A stretch of 36,082 nt of DNA from Kineococcus sp. TRM81007 (lineage in GTDB: Bacteria; Actinomycetota; Actinomycetes; Actinomycetales; Kineococcaceae): NCBI RefSeq assembly GCF_022669155.1, contig NZ_JALBVB010000053.1, forward strand, positions 270,115 through 306,196. Reading direction: 5' to 3'. The notes under the pieces were generated by a model that searched no databases, was not told where the DNA came from, and saw only the letters and a list, made by a program, of their open reading frames with translations. Of the stretch, positions 1 to 7,214 are shown in pieces. The translations under genes and the position numbers were made by a program. Each line of letters starts with the position of its first letter. Positions within the stretch are counted from its first letter, which is position 1.

Positions 1-1
1 C

Positions 2-973
2 ACCGGGGGCGTGTCGCTGCGCGACTTCTACGCGCGCCGCGCGCGGCGCATCCTGCCCAGCGCCGCCGTGGTGGTCCTGGCGACCCTGCTGGGTGCGCTG
101 GTGCTGCTGCCCGAGCGCCTGCCCGCGATCGCCCGGGACGCGGTCGCCGCGGGCGCGCAGGTCGCGAACTGGTGGCTGCTGTCGTTCGGCTCGCACGAGC
201 TGGGCGAGGAGGTCGCGCACAGCCCGCTGAAGCACTACTGGTCGCTGGCGGTGGAGGAGCAGTTCTACCTCGTCTGGCCGCTGCTGGTGCTGCTGGTCGC
301 GCGCCGCGCCCGTCCCGGCCGGCTGCGCCGGGACCTGGCGCTCGCCCTGGCGGTGCTGAGCGCGCTGTCGCTGGCGGCCTGCGTCGTCCTCACCGCGCGC
401 CTGGAGCTGTTCGGGTACCTGAGCACGCTCACGCGGGCGTGGCAGTTCGGCGCCGGGGGGTTGCTGGCCCTGGCCGCCCCCCTGGTCGCGGCCCGGTGCG
501 CCGGAGCCGGTACCGGCGCGGTGGTGCTGCGCGCCGCCGGCTGGGCCGGTGCCCTGGTGCTCGCCGTCAGCGCCGTGACCGTCACCCGCCTGCCGTACCC
601 GGGCGGCATCGCCCTGCTGCCCACCCTGGCCACCGTCGCGCTCATCGCCTCCGGCACCTGCGGCGCGGCGCGCGGGTCGGTGGCGCGGGTGCTGTCCCTG
701 CGGCCGGTGCGTGCCTGCGGGCGGCTGTCGTACGTCTGGTACCTGTGGCACGTGCCCGCGGTGGTCTTCGCCACCGAGGTGCTCGGCACCACCTCCTGGC
801 GGGTGCTGCTGGCGGTGGAGCTGCTGGCGGTGGTGCCCGCGCTGCTGACCGCGCGCCTCGTGGAGCGGCCGCTGCGCTTCTCGCCGCTGGTGGCGGCCTC
901 GCCCCGCCGCGGCCTCGTCCTCGGCGCGCTGACCACCGCGCTCACCGTCGGTGCCGGGCTCGCGCTGGCCTGA
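2..973 (+). CDS. Acyltransferase-3 family membrane protein (5' end cut by window)
   Basis: The reading frame is open from base 2, so the gene starts before the window; the GTG at 11 is internal. The visible 324 residues contain an RRARRILP stretch followed by a membrane segment, and HYWSLAVEEQFYLVWPLL, which is the typical core of OafA/YrhL-like acyltransferases (Acyl_transf_3). About eight hydrophobic segments follow. The N-terminal part that carries the catalytic histidine region is outside the window. The protein ends shortly after the last membrane helix, so it lacks the C-terminal SGNH domain found in many relatives. The family transfers acyl groups to cell-surface glycans, lipids or small molecules at the membrane; the substrate here cannot be told. 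A strong hairpin follows the stop codon. Confidence 0.85.
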   Translation, partial: TGGVSLRDFYARRARRILPSAAVVVLATLLGALVLLPERLPAIARDAVAAGAQVANWWLLSFGSHELGEEVAHSPLKHYWSLAVEEQFYLVWPLLVLLVARRARPGRLRRDLALALAVLSALSLAACVVLTARLELFGYLSTLTRAWQFGAGGLLALAAPLVAARCAGAGTGAVVLRAAGWAGALVLAVSAVTVTRLPYPGGIALLPTLATVALIASGTCGAARGSVARVLSLRPVRACGRLSYVWYLWHVPAVVFATEVLGTTSWRVLLAVELLAVVPALLTARLVERPLRFSPLVAASPRRGLVLGALTTALTVGAGLALA

Positions 974-993
974 CCGGTGGGCCTGACCGGTGG
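968..993 (+). repeat. 13-bp tandem duplication over the acyltransferase stop codon
   Basis: The unit GCCTGACCGGTGG occurs twice without a gap (968-980 and 981-993). The first copy contains the TGA stop of the acyltransferase and the second lies just after it, leading into the terminator hairpin. Confidence 0.8.
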
Positions 994-1025
994 CGCCGTG
1001 CACCCGTCCGGGTGCCGGCGCCACC
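989..1025 (+). terminator. Strong hairpin after the acyltransferase gene
   Basis: GGTGGCGCCG (989-998) and GCACCC (1000-1005) pair with GGGTGC (1010-1015) and CGGCGCCACC (1016-1025). This gives a 16-bp stem with one bulged T and a GTCC loop. There is no T-tract, as is common for actinobacterial terminators. It separates the acyltransferase from the response regulator. Confidence 0.65.
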
Positions 1026-1045
1026 CGCGTGCCGGCCCGGCCGCC

Positions 1046-1051
1046 TACGCT
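1046..1051 (+). promoter_or_regulatory. Candidate -10 element of the response regulator
   Basis: TACGCT fits the TANNNT form and lies 6 nt before a GTG at 1058. Transcription would then start at or next to that GTG, producing a transcript whose first codons are the mini-ORF 1058-1081. No clear -35 was seen. Confidence 0.35.
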
Positions 1052-1057
1052 GCCGCC

Positions 1058-1081
1058 GTGGGTGCGGGGCGGGTGCCGTGA
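1058..1081 (+). CDS. Possible 7-codon leader ORF coupled to the response regulator
   Basis: GTG at 1058 opens a 7-residue frame reading (f)MGAGRVP. Its TGA (1079-1081) overlaps the GTG start (1078-1080) of the response regulator in the GTGA arrangement used by several real gene pairs in this window. It sits 6 nt after a -10-like TACGCT, so it could be read from a leaderless transcript and pass ribosomes to the downstream gene. It is too short to judge by composition. The alternative is that 1058-1077 is simply a short 5' leader with a GGGGCGGG ribosome binding site. Confidence 0.3.
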   Translation: MGAGRVP

Positions 1082-1755
1082 GGGTCCTGGTGGTCGAGGA
1101 CGAGACCGTCCTCGCCGAGACGTTGCGCCGGGGCCTGACCGCGGAGGGTTTCTCGGTGGACGTCGCCCACGACGGGCGCGAGGGGTTCTGGCGGGCGTCC
1201 GAGCTCGGCTACGACGTGCTCGTGCTGGACCTGATGCTGCCGCTGCGCAACGGCTACGAGGTGTGCCGCGACCTGCGCGCGGCCGGGGTGTGGACCCCCG
1301 TGCTCGTGCTGACCGCCAAGGACGGCGAGTACGACGAGGTCGACGCCCTGGACCTCGGCGCGGACGACTTCCTCACCAAGCCGTTCTCCTTCCCCGTGCT
1401 GGTGGCGCACCTGCACGCGCTGGTGCGCCGCGGCGCCCCGGAGCGCCCCGTGGAGCTGGCCGCCGGCGACCTGCGCCTGGACCCCACCAGTCGGCGCGTG
1501 CACCGCGGCGACGTCCCGATCGAGCTGACCGCGCGGGAGTTCGCGCTCCTGCACCACCTGATGCGCCACCGCGACGAGGTCGTCAGCAAGGCGCGCATCC
1601 TCGACGACGTGTGGGACCCCCTGGCGTGCACCGACCCGAACGTCGTGGAGGTGTACGTGCGGTACCTGCGCCGCAAGATCGACGTCCCCTTCGGGCGGGC
1701 GGCGATCCAGACGGTGCGCGGCGCCGGTTACCGGCTCGCGGCCGACGGCGGCTGA
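1078..1755 (+). CDS. OmpR/PhoB-family response regulator
   Basis: A 225-aa two-component regulator. The receiver domain (about residues 1-115) shows the acidic pair E7/D8, phospho-acceptor D51 in VLDLMLP, T79 and K101, the full active-site set. The C-terminal winged helix (about 125-222) has the Trans_reg_C pattern, including LTAREFALLHHLM and VRGAGYRL. The GTG at 1078 was chosen because MRVLVVEDE is the normal start of the family and no other in-frame ATG or GTG lies nearby. It probably binds target promoters after phosphorylation by the kinase encoded just downstream on the opposite strand. The pair is not in one operon: the genes converge and share 28 bp. The regulated genes are unknown. 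Confidence 0.93.
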   Translation: MRVLVVEDETVLAETLRRGLTAEGFSVDVAHDGREGFWRASELGYDVLVLDLMLPLRNGYEVCRDLRAAGVWTPVLVLTAKDGEYDEVDALDLGADDFLTKPFSFPVLVAHLHALVRRGAPERPVELAAGDLRLDPTSRRVHRGDVPIELTAREFALLHHLMRHRDEVVSKARILDDVWDPLACTDPNVVEVYVRYLRRKIDVPFGRAAIQTVRGAGYRLAADGG

Positions 1756-3215
1756 GGCGCCCCCGGCACGTCCCCGGCCTGCGGGGTCAGCGGCAGACGC
1801 ACCTCGAACAGCGCCCCGCTCCCGCCGGCCGGCGCGGTGCAGCGCACCGAGCCGCCGTGCGCGGTGACGGTGCCGGCGACGATCGCCAGGCCCAGGCCGG
1901 TGCCGCCGGAGGCGCGGTCGCGACTGTCCTGCAACCGGACGAACCGGTCGAACACCCGCTCGCGCTCGCCCTCCGGCACGCCGGGACCGTCGTCGACGAC
2001 CGTCACCACGGCGTCCGGCCCGTCGGCGCGCAGCCCCAGCTCCACCCGGCCGCGCGCGTGCCGGGCGGCGTTGTCGGTGAGGTTGCGCACCGCGCGGCCG
2101 AGCTGCCCGGCATCGCCCAGGACGCGGGCCGGTGCGGTGCGCACCACCACGTCCAGCGCCGTGCTGGCGCGCAGCCGCGCGGCCTCCGACTCCAGCAGCT
2201 CGTCCAGGTCCACCTCCGCGCGCACCGGCACCGCCGCACCCTCGTCGGCGCGGGCCAGCAGCAGCAGGTCGGCGACCAGGCGCTCCAGGCGGACCGCCTC
2301 GCCGCCCACCAGGGCGGCGAACTCCGCCGGCCCGGTCGAACCCGGGTGCAGGCGCTGCACCTCGGCGGCCGCCCGCAGCGTCGCCACGGGGCTGCGCAGC
2401 TCGTGGCTGGCGTCGGCGACGAACCGCCGCTGCGCCCGCTGCGCGGCCTGCAACCGCCCCAGCATCGCGTTCATCGTCCGCGCCAGCCGGGACACCTCGT
2501 CGTCGCCCGGCGGGACGGGGACCCGGGCGGCCAGGTCCGCGGAGGTGGTGCCGTCGACCGTGCGGCGGATCGCCTCCACCGGGCGCAGCGAGCGGCCCAC
2601 GAACACCCGCGTGGCGACCCCGACCGCCACGAGCAGCAGCGCCCCGCCCACGGCGACCAGCAGGACCGCGGTGCGCAGGGTCCGCTGCGCGCCCCCGGTG
2701 CTCTCGGCGACCACGACGGTGTACCGCTGCCCGTCCGCGTCCGCGCCCACCACGGCCACCAGCCAGCGCCCGTCGTCGCCCAGCTGCGGCAGGGACCGCT
2801 CCCGCACCCGCGTCCGCGCCACCTCCGGGACGACGGGGGAGAGCGGCGCCAGCCCGGCCAGGGCCCGGCTGGCGGTGACGACCTGCCCGTCGACGACCAC
2901 CTGCACGTGCGTGCCCCGGTCGTCGCCGGCGCCCACCAGCGCGTCCAGGCGCTCGCGGGCCGCCGGGTCGCTCCCGTCGAGCGCTCCCGGGCTGACCGCC
3001 GCCCGCACGAGCCGGGCCTGCACGACCGCCGAGGTCGCCACCGTGTCCAGCAGGGAACGGCGCAGCACCAGCAGCCCGGCGGTGCCCGCGGTGGCGGTGA
3101 GCAGCGCCAGGACCAGCACGGCCGCCACGCTGGAGCGCGTGCGCACGCCCGCGGCCGCCCACCAGCGGCGCGGGTGCGCGCCGGGGCGGGAGCGCGGCGG
3201 GCTCACGGGTGCCAC
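1728..3215 (-). CDS. Sensor histidine kinase
   Basis: A 495-aa membrane kinase. TM1 lies near residues 25-50, a small extracytoplasmic sensor region at about 50-145 and TM2 at about 150-178. A HAMP linker beginning RSLRPVEAIRR follows. HisKA has the phospho-accepting H271 in DASHELRSP. HATPase_c shows NLTDNAARHA (N box), VDDGPGVP (G1) and GGTGLGLAIV (G2). The start is the GTG at 3215, which follows GGGAGGA by about 4 nt; a second in-frame GTG is at 3206. A TANNNT -10 (TAACCT, 3253-3248) lies upstream. The gene faces the response regulator, and its last codons and TAA stop overlap the regulator's 3' end by 28 bp. The partnership is inferred from adjacency and the signal is unknown. Confidence 0.92.
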   Translation of the reverse strand: MAPVSPPRSRPGAHPRRWWAAAGVRTRSSVAAVLVLALLTATAGTAGLLVLRRSLLDTVATSAVVQARLVRAAVSPGALDGSDPAARERLDALVGAGDDRGTHVQVVVDGQVVTASRALAGLAPLSPVVPEVARTRVRERSLPQLGDDGRWLVAVVGADADGQRYTVVVAESTGGAQRTLRTAVLLVAVGGALLLVAVGVATRVFVGRSLRPVEAIRRTVDGTTSADLAARVPVPPGDDEVSRLARTMNAMLGRLQAAQRAQRRFVADASHELRSPVATLRAAAEVQRLHPGSTGPAEFAALVGGEAVRLERLVADLLLLARADEGAAVPVRAEVDLDELLESEAARLRASTALDVVVRTAPARVLGDAGQLGRAVRNLTDNAARHARGRVELGLRADGPDAVVTVVDDGPGVPEGERERVFDRFVRLQDSRDRASGGTGLGLAIVAGTVTAHGGSVRCTAPAGGSGALFEVRLPLTPQAGDVPGAPQPPSAASR

Positions 3216-3293
3216 GGGTCCTCCCGGTGGTGCGTCGGTCGCGGGGCAGGTTAACGAGCCCGGGCCGGCCGACGGGCGCCGCGGACGGCCGCG

Positions 3294-3323
3294 TTCGCCC
3301 GTCCGGGGGCGTCCCCCTAGGTT
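3294..3323 (+). promoter_or_regulatory. Promoter of the SDR gene, leaderless type
   Basis: -10 TAGGTT (3318-3323) is followed by 7 nt and then ATG at 3331, so the transcript would begin at or within a base of the start codon. A weak -35-like TTCGCC lies at 3294-3299 with an 18-bp spacer. A GGGAG also precedes the ATG, so an ordinary short leader is possible if transcription starts further upstream. Confidence 0.45.
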
Positions 3324-3330
3324 CGGGAGC

Positions 3331-4074
3331 ATGGATCTGAAGGGTGAGGTGGCGCTGGTCACCGGTGCGGGGAGCGGGCTCGGCGCGGCGATCGCGAAGG
3401 AGCTGGCGGCGGCCGGCGCGAAGGTCTGGGTCAGCGACGTGCGGCAGGAGGGCGCCGACGGCACCGTTGCCGAGATCGCCGACGCCGGCGGCTCCGCGGC
3501 GCCCCTGGTGCTGGACGTCGGCGACCCGGTCGCGGTGCAGGCGGCCGTCGCGTCGGTGCGCGACCAGGACGGACCGGTGGGCGTGCTGGTCAACAACGCC
3601 GGTTTCGACGTGTGCACACCGATCGAGCACCAGACCCCCGAACAGGCGCAGCGCGTGGTGGCCACGAACCTGCTGGGCCCGATGTACCTGGTGGCCAACA
3701 CCTACCCGGCGATGCTGGAGCGCAACCACGGCTACGTGGTGAACACCCTCTCGACCGCAGCGCGGCGCGTGTGGACGGAGGCGTCGGCGTACGCGGCCAG
3801 CAAGCACGGCCTGCGCGCCTACACCGCCGCCCTGTTCAAGGAGGCGCAGCGCGACTGCAAGCAGCGGCACGGCTCGATCGGCGTGGGGGTCAGCGGCCTG
3901 ATCCCCGGCGGGATGGCCACGCCGTTCGTCACCGACCGCTTCCCCGACGCGGACCTGACGAAGCTGCAGCAGCCCGCCACGGTGGCGCGGGCGCTGATGA
4001 CGGTGTTCGCGACCTGGCCGGACAGCGTGGTGCCGGAGCTCGCGGTGCTGCCGCCGGGGGAGACGTCCTGGTGA
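3331..4074 (+). CDS. Short-chain dehydrogenase/reductase
   Basis: A 247-aa classical SDR of normal length. The Rossmann glycine motif TGAGSGLG is at residues 11-18. D36, at the end of the second strand, suggests NAD(H) preference. NNAG is at 88-91. The catalytic set is S141, Y154 and K158 (YAASK). The C-terminal part departs from the family norm at the substrate side (SGLIPGGMATPF), so the substrate cannot be assigned. The gene is divergent from the histidine kinase and convergent with the DedA-like gene. Its stop lies in an 8-bp tandem repeat. Confidence 0.92.
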   Translation: MDLKGEVALVTGAGSGLGAAIAKELAAAGAKVWVSDVRQEGADGTVAEIADAGGSAAPLVLDVGDPVAVQAAVASVRDQDGPVGVLVNNAGFDVCTPIEHQTPEQAQRVVATNLLGPMYLVANTYPAMLERNHGYVVNTLSTAARRVWTEASAYAASKHGLRAYTAALFKEAQRDCKQRHGSIGVGVSGLIPGGMATPFVTDRFPDADLTKLQQPATVARALMTVFATWPDSVVPELAVLPPGETSW

Positions 4075-4095
4075 CCCGCTGACCCGCTGACCCGC
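4072..4095 (+). repeat. 8-bp tandem repeat giving stops in all three frames
   Basis: TGACCCGC occurs three times in a row (4072, 4080, 4088). The first copy begins with the stop codon of the SDR gene. Because the period is 8, the three TGAs fall in three different reading frames. Confidence 0.85.
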
Positions 4096-4105
4096 GCTCC
4101 CCGGT

Positions 4106-4711
4106 TCAGACCCGGGGGCGCGGGCGCAGCACCTTCTGCAGCACGGTGTCCACGGCGAAGCCCAGCACCAGGGCGATCGCGATGCCGACGAGCGCGCCGG
4201 CCAGCGGGGTCGACTCCACCCACCGCCCGGCGAGGGTGCCGATGAGCACGGAGTACGCAGCCCACGTCAGCGCCGCCAGCGCCGACAGGCCCACGAACCG
4301 CCGCCGGGGGAACCGGGCGGCGCCGGCGGTGAGGTTCACGGCGGTGCGGCCCACCGGCACGTACCGGGCGGCCAGGACCGCGAACGCGCCGCGGCGGTCC
4401 AGTTCGCGCTCGGCCCGGGCGAAGGCGCGCTCGAGCCGCGGGTGCCCCGCGATCCAGCGCCGCAGCGGGGAGTGCCGCCCCAGGGTGTAGGTGAGGTTGT
4501 CGCCGCAGAACGCCCCGACCACCGCGCACAGGCCCAGCAGCACCGGGTGCGGAGCGCCGGTGTCGGCGGAGACCGCGGCCAGGGCGATGACGACGGACTC
4601 GCTGGGCAGCGGGGGGACGAACGCGTCCAGGGCCGACAGGGTGAGCACGGCCAGCAGGACCCACCGGGCCCCGGCGTGCTCCGCGACCAGTTCCCCGACG
4701 TGCTCGAACAC
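4106..4711 (-). CDS. DedA/SNARE-associated family membrane protein
   Basis: A 201-aa polytopic membrane protein with DedA (VTT domain) hallmarks: VPPLPSESVVIALAA in the first half, FCGDNLTYTLGR, then RYVPVGRTAVNLTAGAARFPRRRF, which carries the family's R...G...G core, followed by two to three C-terminal membrane helices. DedA proteins act in the membrane, with roles in phospholipid translocation or membrane homeostasis; the exact role here is unknown. The start chosen is the GTG at 4711, where family-like sequence begins behind a G-rich stretch. A GTG at 4798 with GAGGAA upstream would add a 29-residue Arg/Ala-rich tail and cannot be excluded. It lies downstream of the MFS gene on the same strand. 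Confidence 0.85.
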   Translation of the reverse strand: MFEHVGELVAEHAGARWVLLAVLTLSALDAFVPPLPSESVVIALAAVSADTGAPHPVLLGLCAVVGAFCGDNLTYTLGRHSPLRRWIAGHPRLERAFARAERELDRRGAFAVLAARYVPVGRTAVNLTAGAARFPRRRFVGLSALAALTWAAYSVLIGTLAGRWVESTPLAGALVGIAIALVLGFAVDTVLQKVLRPRPRV

Positions 4712-4866
4712 CCGTCCCCCCGCCCGCGGCGCCGACGGCCGCCCGGCCCACCGTGCCACGGCTGCCGCGCACCCCTCGCGGCGAGCGCCCCGTCCCACGG
4801 GTTCCTCACCCGACCTCCCCCACCCCCTCCGTGATCTCGCACGGGTCAGCGTTCACGCGCGCGGGG

Positions 4867-6087
4867 TCACGGGGAGGTGGGGGAGGGGACGCGGTCCAGC
4901 TCCGCCCAGGTCGCCGAGCCGAACGGCCACAGCGTCACCACCAGGTACGCCCCGCCCAGCGCGAGCAGCACGACCGGCAGGGCGGCGTGCTCCAGCGCCA
5001 CGCCGGTGCCGAGCTGGCCGATCGGCATCGCCGCCCAGGCGCCGGCCCCCACGACGCCGGCCACGCGGGCGCGCGCGTGCGGCGGCACCCGCTCGAGCTC
5101 GGCCGCGCCGAGGATCGGGTTGATCGCCCCCGCGGCCACCCCGGTGAGGACCATCGTCACCACCGCCGCGACCAGGCCGGGGTCGGCGGCCAGCACGAGG
5201 AAGCGCGGTGCACCCACCAGCAGGAACGCCACCGCGAACACGGTGCGCCGGGGGAACCGGGTGCCCACGGCGCCGTAGGTCAGCGCCCCCAGCACCGCCC
5301 CGGCGCCGAACGCCCCCACGAGCAGCCCCAGCGCGGGGCCGCCGCCGAAGCGCTCGCGCGCCACCACCGGCAGCACCACGGAGCTGAACGCCGCGTCGAA
5401 GGCGTTCGTGCACGCCACCAGGAGCACCACCGCGCGCAGCAGGCGGTCGCCGCGCACGAACGCCAGGCCCTCGGCCATCTCCCGCCAGTACCCCGTGCGC
5501 ACCCGGGCGGCGCGGGCGACCGCGGGGGCGCCCACCGCGACGAGCAGCGCGGACACCAGGAACGTCACCGCGTCCAGCGCGAGCACCGTGAGCGCACCGG
5601 TCAGGCCCACCAGCACCCCGGCGAGGGGGGCGCCCAGCAGGCGCGCCAGCCGCTCGGCGGCGTCCATCCACCCCGTCACCCGGTCCAGCGCGAGCCCCGA
5701 CTCCGCGGCCAGTTCCGGCAGCACCGCGTGCCGCGCCGCCTGCCCCGGGGTGTCCAGCAGCCCCGTGGCGAAGAGGAGCGCCAGCAGCACCCCGAACGGC
5801 AGGCCGGCGGTGGCGTCCAGCAGCGGCACCAGCCCGATCGTCACCGCGCCGACGAGGTCGCTGGCGATGCTGGTGCGCCGGTACCCGGCACGGTCCACCA
5901 GCACCCCGCCGAACACCCCGCCGAGCACCACCGGCACCAGCGCCACGGCGGCGGCCACACCCACCAGGGCGGTGCTGCCGGTCGTCTGCAGCACGTGCAG
6001 CGGCACCGCGATCGCCGTGGCGGTGTTGCCGGCCGAGCTGGTCGTGTGCGCCGCCAGGACGCACCCCAGCCGGGCGCGGGGCCTCAC
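4867..6087 (-). CDS. MFS transporter, probable drug/metabolite exporter
   Basis: A 406-aa major facilitator protein of the EntS/MFS_3-like type with about 12 hydrophobic segments. The loop between TM2 and TM3 reads GGVFGGVLVDRAGYRRT, the usual G-x-x-x-D-R-x-G-R-like motif. LLDTPGQAARHAVLPELA in the first half is typical of this group. The GTG start at 6087 overlaps the TGA of the upstream ArsR-type gene (GTGA), so the two are almost certainly co-transcribed and translationally coupled. An efflux pump directly under its own ArsR-like repressor suggests response to a toxic or signalling compound; the substrate is unknown. Confidence 0.9.
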   Translation of the reverse strand: MRPRARLGCVLAAHTTSSAGNTATAIAVPLHVLQTTGSTALVGVAAAVALVPVVLGGVFGGVLVDRAGYRRTSIASDLVGAVTIGLVPLLDATAGLPFGVLLALLFATGLLDTPGQAARHAVLPELAAESGLALDRVTGWMDAAERLARLLGAPLAGVLVGLTGALTVLALDAVTFLVSALLVAVGAPAVARAARVRTGYWREMAEGLAFVRGDRLLRAVVLLVACTNAFDAAFSSVVLPVVARERFGGGPALGLLVGAFGAGAVLGALTYGAVGTRFPRRTVFAVAFLLVGAPRFLVLAADPGLVAAVVTMVLTGVAAGAINPILGAAELERVPPHARARVAGVVGAGAWAAMPIGQLGTGVALEHAALPVVLLALGGAYLVVTLWPFGSATWAELDRVPSPTSP

Positions 6088-6662
6088 GGCGCCGGCGGGT
6101 GGGGGAACACCGAGCAGATCGCGCGGACCGGTCGCGCGTCCTCGCGGTGGGGGTCGGAGCGCTGCTGCCACGCGGTGCACAGCGCCTCCAGCTGCGCGGT
6201 GAACTCCGCCAGCTCGGCGGCGGTCAGGTGCCACATCCAGTCGCCCTGCGTGCCGGCGTCGACCCACTGCGCGGGCAGCGCGTGCTCGGCCGCCAGGTAC
6301 GCCTGCACCTCCTGCGCCAGGCTCCGGGCGATCTGCTGCCGCAGCGCCGTCGAGGCCGCCGTCCGCTCCGGGTCGGCGCGGTCGGCGGCCGGGTCCAGGT
6401 GCGTCAGCTCGGCGGTGGCGCGCCACCAGCGCTCGCGCCGGTCCCGGGCGTGCTCGGCCGCCTCCTCGACGAACCCGACCTCCGCCAGACGGCCGAGGTG
6501 GTAGCTGACCGAGCCGGGCGCCTCGTCGACGACGCGCGCCAGCGCACCCACGCTGGCGGGTCCGGACGTGCGCAGCTCGGCGAGCAGCCGCAGCCGGGTG
6601 GGGTGCGCGAGCACCCGCATGGCCGCGGGGTCGGTCAGCTGCACGGTGCGCGGAGGAGCCAC
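6084..6662 (-). CDS. ArsR-type winged-helix transcriptional regulator
   Basis: A 192-aa protein. Residues about 10-85 form an HTH_20/ArsR winged helix (MRVLAHPTRLRLLAELR, then GSVSYHLGRLAEVGFVEEA). The C-terminal half is helical, with WWRATAELTHLD and a region containing QGDWMWHL that probably binds ligand or dimerises. No metal-binding Cys cluster is visible, so a metal sensor is unlikely. The GTG start at 6662 sits 6 nt after a -10 element, consistent with a leaderless message. Its own promoter contains a CTTG-rich inverted repeat that is a good operator candidate. It is coupled to the MFS exporter by a GTGA overlap and probably represses the pair. Confidence 0.9.
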   Translation of the reverse strand: MAPPRTVQLTDPAAMRVLAHPTRLRLLAELRTSGPASVGALARVVDEAPGSVSYHLGRLAEVGFVEEAAEHARDRRERWWRATAELTHLDPAADRADPERTAASTALRQQIARSLAQEVQAYLAAEHALPAQWVDAGTQGDWMWHLTAAELAEFTAQLEALCTAWQQRSDPHREDARPVRAICSVFPHPPAP

Positions 6663-6668
6663 GCGACG

Positions 6669-6713
6669 ACCCTAGGTCTTGCGAGGAACCTTGCACAAGA
6701 AGTCTTGCGGAAC
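6669..6713 (-). promoter_or_regulatory. Promoter and likely operator of the ArsR-MFS operon
   Basis: On the minus strand, TTGTGC (6698-6693) and TAGGGT (6674-6669) are spaced by 18 bp, and the GTG start is 6 nt further on. The -35 lies inside the inverted repeat CTTGTGCAAG (6699-6690). On the plus strand, GTCTTGCGAGGAAC (6676-6689) and GTCTTGCGGAAC (6702-6713) form an imperfect direct repeat on either side of it. A repressor binding here would block RNA polymerase. Confidence 0.5.
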
Positions 6714-6739
6714 AGGGGCGCCGCCGGGGCGCGCCCGCC

Positions 6740-7132
6740 TCACCCCATCGCGTGGACCCGGTCCACGGCGATGCGCAGCACCACGCGCACCTGGTCGCGC
6801 CCCCCGTACCAGGGGTAGGGGCCGCCGGTGTACTTCCGCGACAGCTCCTCGACGTGCTCGGCGCCGCCCTCGGTCGTGCTGCCCACCACCCGGCCGCGCA
6901 CGGCGACGTAGCGGGTCGGGTTCGCCGGGTCGGACACGGTCAGGGCCACGCGCGGGTCGCGCTCGACGTTCCGCGTCTTCTGGAAGCCCTGCACGGTGTT
7001 GACGACGACGTGCTCGCCGTCGGTGTCCACCCACGTCTGCGTCAGCTGCGGCGACCCGTCCGGCATCGTCGTGGCCAGGTGGCAGGTGCTCGGCGCTCGC
7101 AGCAGGTCGAGCAGCTCGGGGGTCAGGTCCAC
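6740..7132 (-). CDS. PPOX-class split-barrel protein, probable F420-dependent enzyme
   Basis: A 130-aa single-domain protein of the pyridoxamine-5'-phosphate-oxidase-like split-barrel fold. The pattern of CHLATTMPDGSPQLTQTWVDTDGEHVVVNT and then DPRVALTVSDPANPTRYVAVRGRV matches the actinobacterial Rv1155-like, F420-dependent group. That group uses F420H2 or flavin to reduce varied substrates in the cytoplasm; the substrate here is unknown. The GTG at 7132 has GGAGG 7 nt upstream and a -10-like TAGCGT at 7170-7165. The gene stands alone between two same-strand genes. Confidence 0.85.
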   Translation of the reverse strand: MDLTPELLDLLRAPSTCHLATTMPDGSPQLTQTWVDTDGEHVVVNTVQGFQKTRNVERDPRVALTVSDPANPTRYVAVRGRVVGSTTEGGAEHVEELSRKYTGGPYPWYGGRDQVRVVLRIAVDRVHAMG

Positions 7133-7179
7133 GTCGGTCCTCCGCGTCGGGTCTCGGTGCCCGAACGCTACGGCCGGGT

Positions 7180-7193
7180 GCGCCGGCCGGCGC
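7180..7193 (-). terminator. GC palindrome behind the sugar dehydrogenase gene
   Basis: GCGCCGG followed by CCGGCGC makes a perfect 14-bp palindrome about 20 nt after the stop of the lipoprotein gene, next to a short GCCCGGC-type repeat (7187-7208). It may end transcription, but the loop is minimal and there is no T-tract. Confidence 0.3.
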
Positions 7194-7214
7194 CCGGCGC
7201 CCGGCGCCCGCCCG

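Noticed and set aside
1045-3870. Long frames antisense to, or out of frame with, the two-component genes
   Set aside because: Translations are low-complexity Arg/Gly/Pro sequence without domains, while the regulator and kinase frames have full motif sets.
4712-4798. Longer start for the DedA-like gene at GTG 4798
   Set aside because: It has a GAGGAA in front, but it adds 29 Arg/Ala-rich residues unlike the family, whose homology begins at the GTG at 4711. Not fully excluded.
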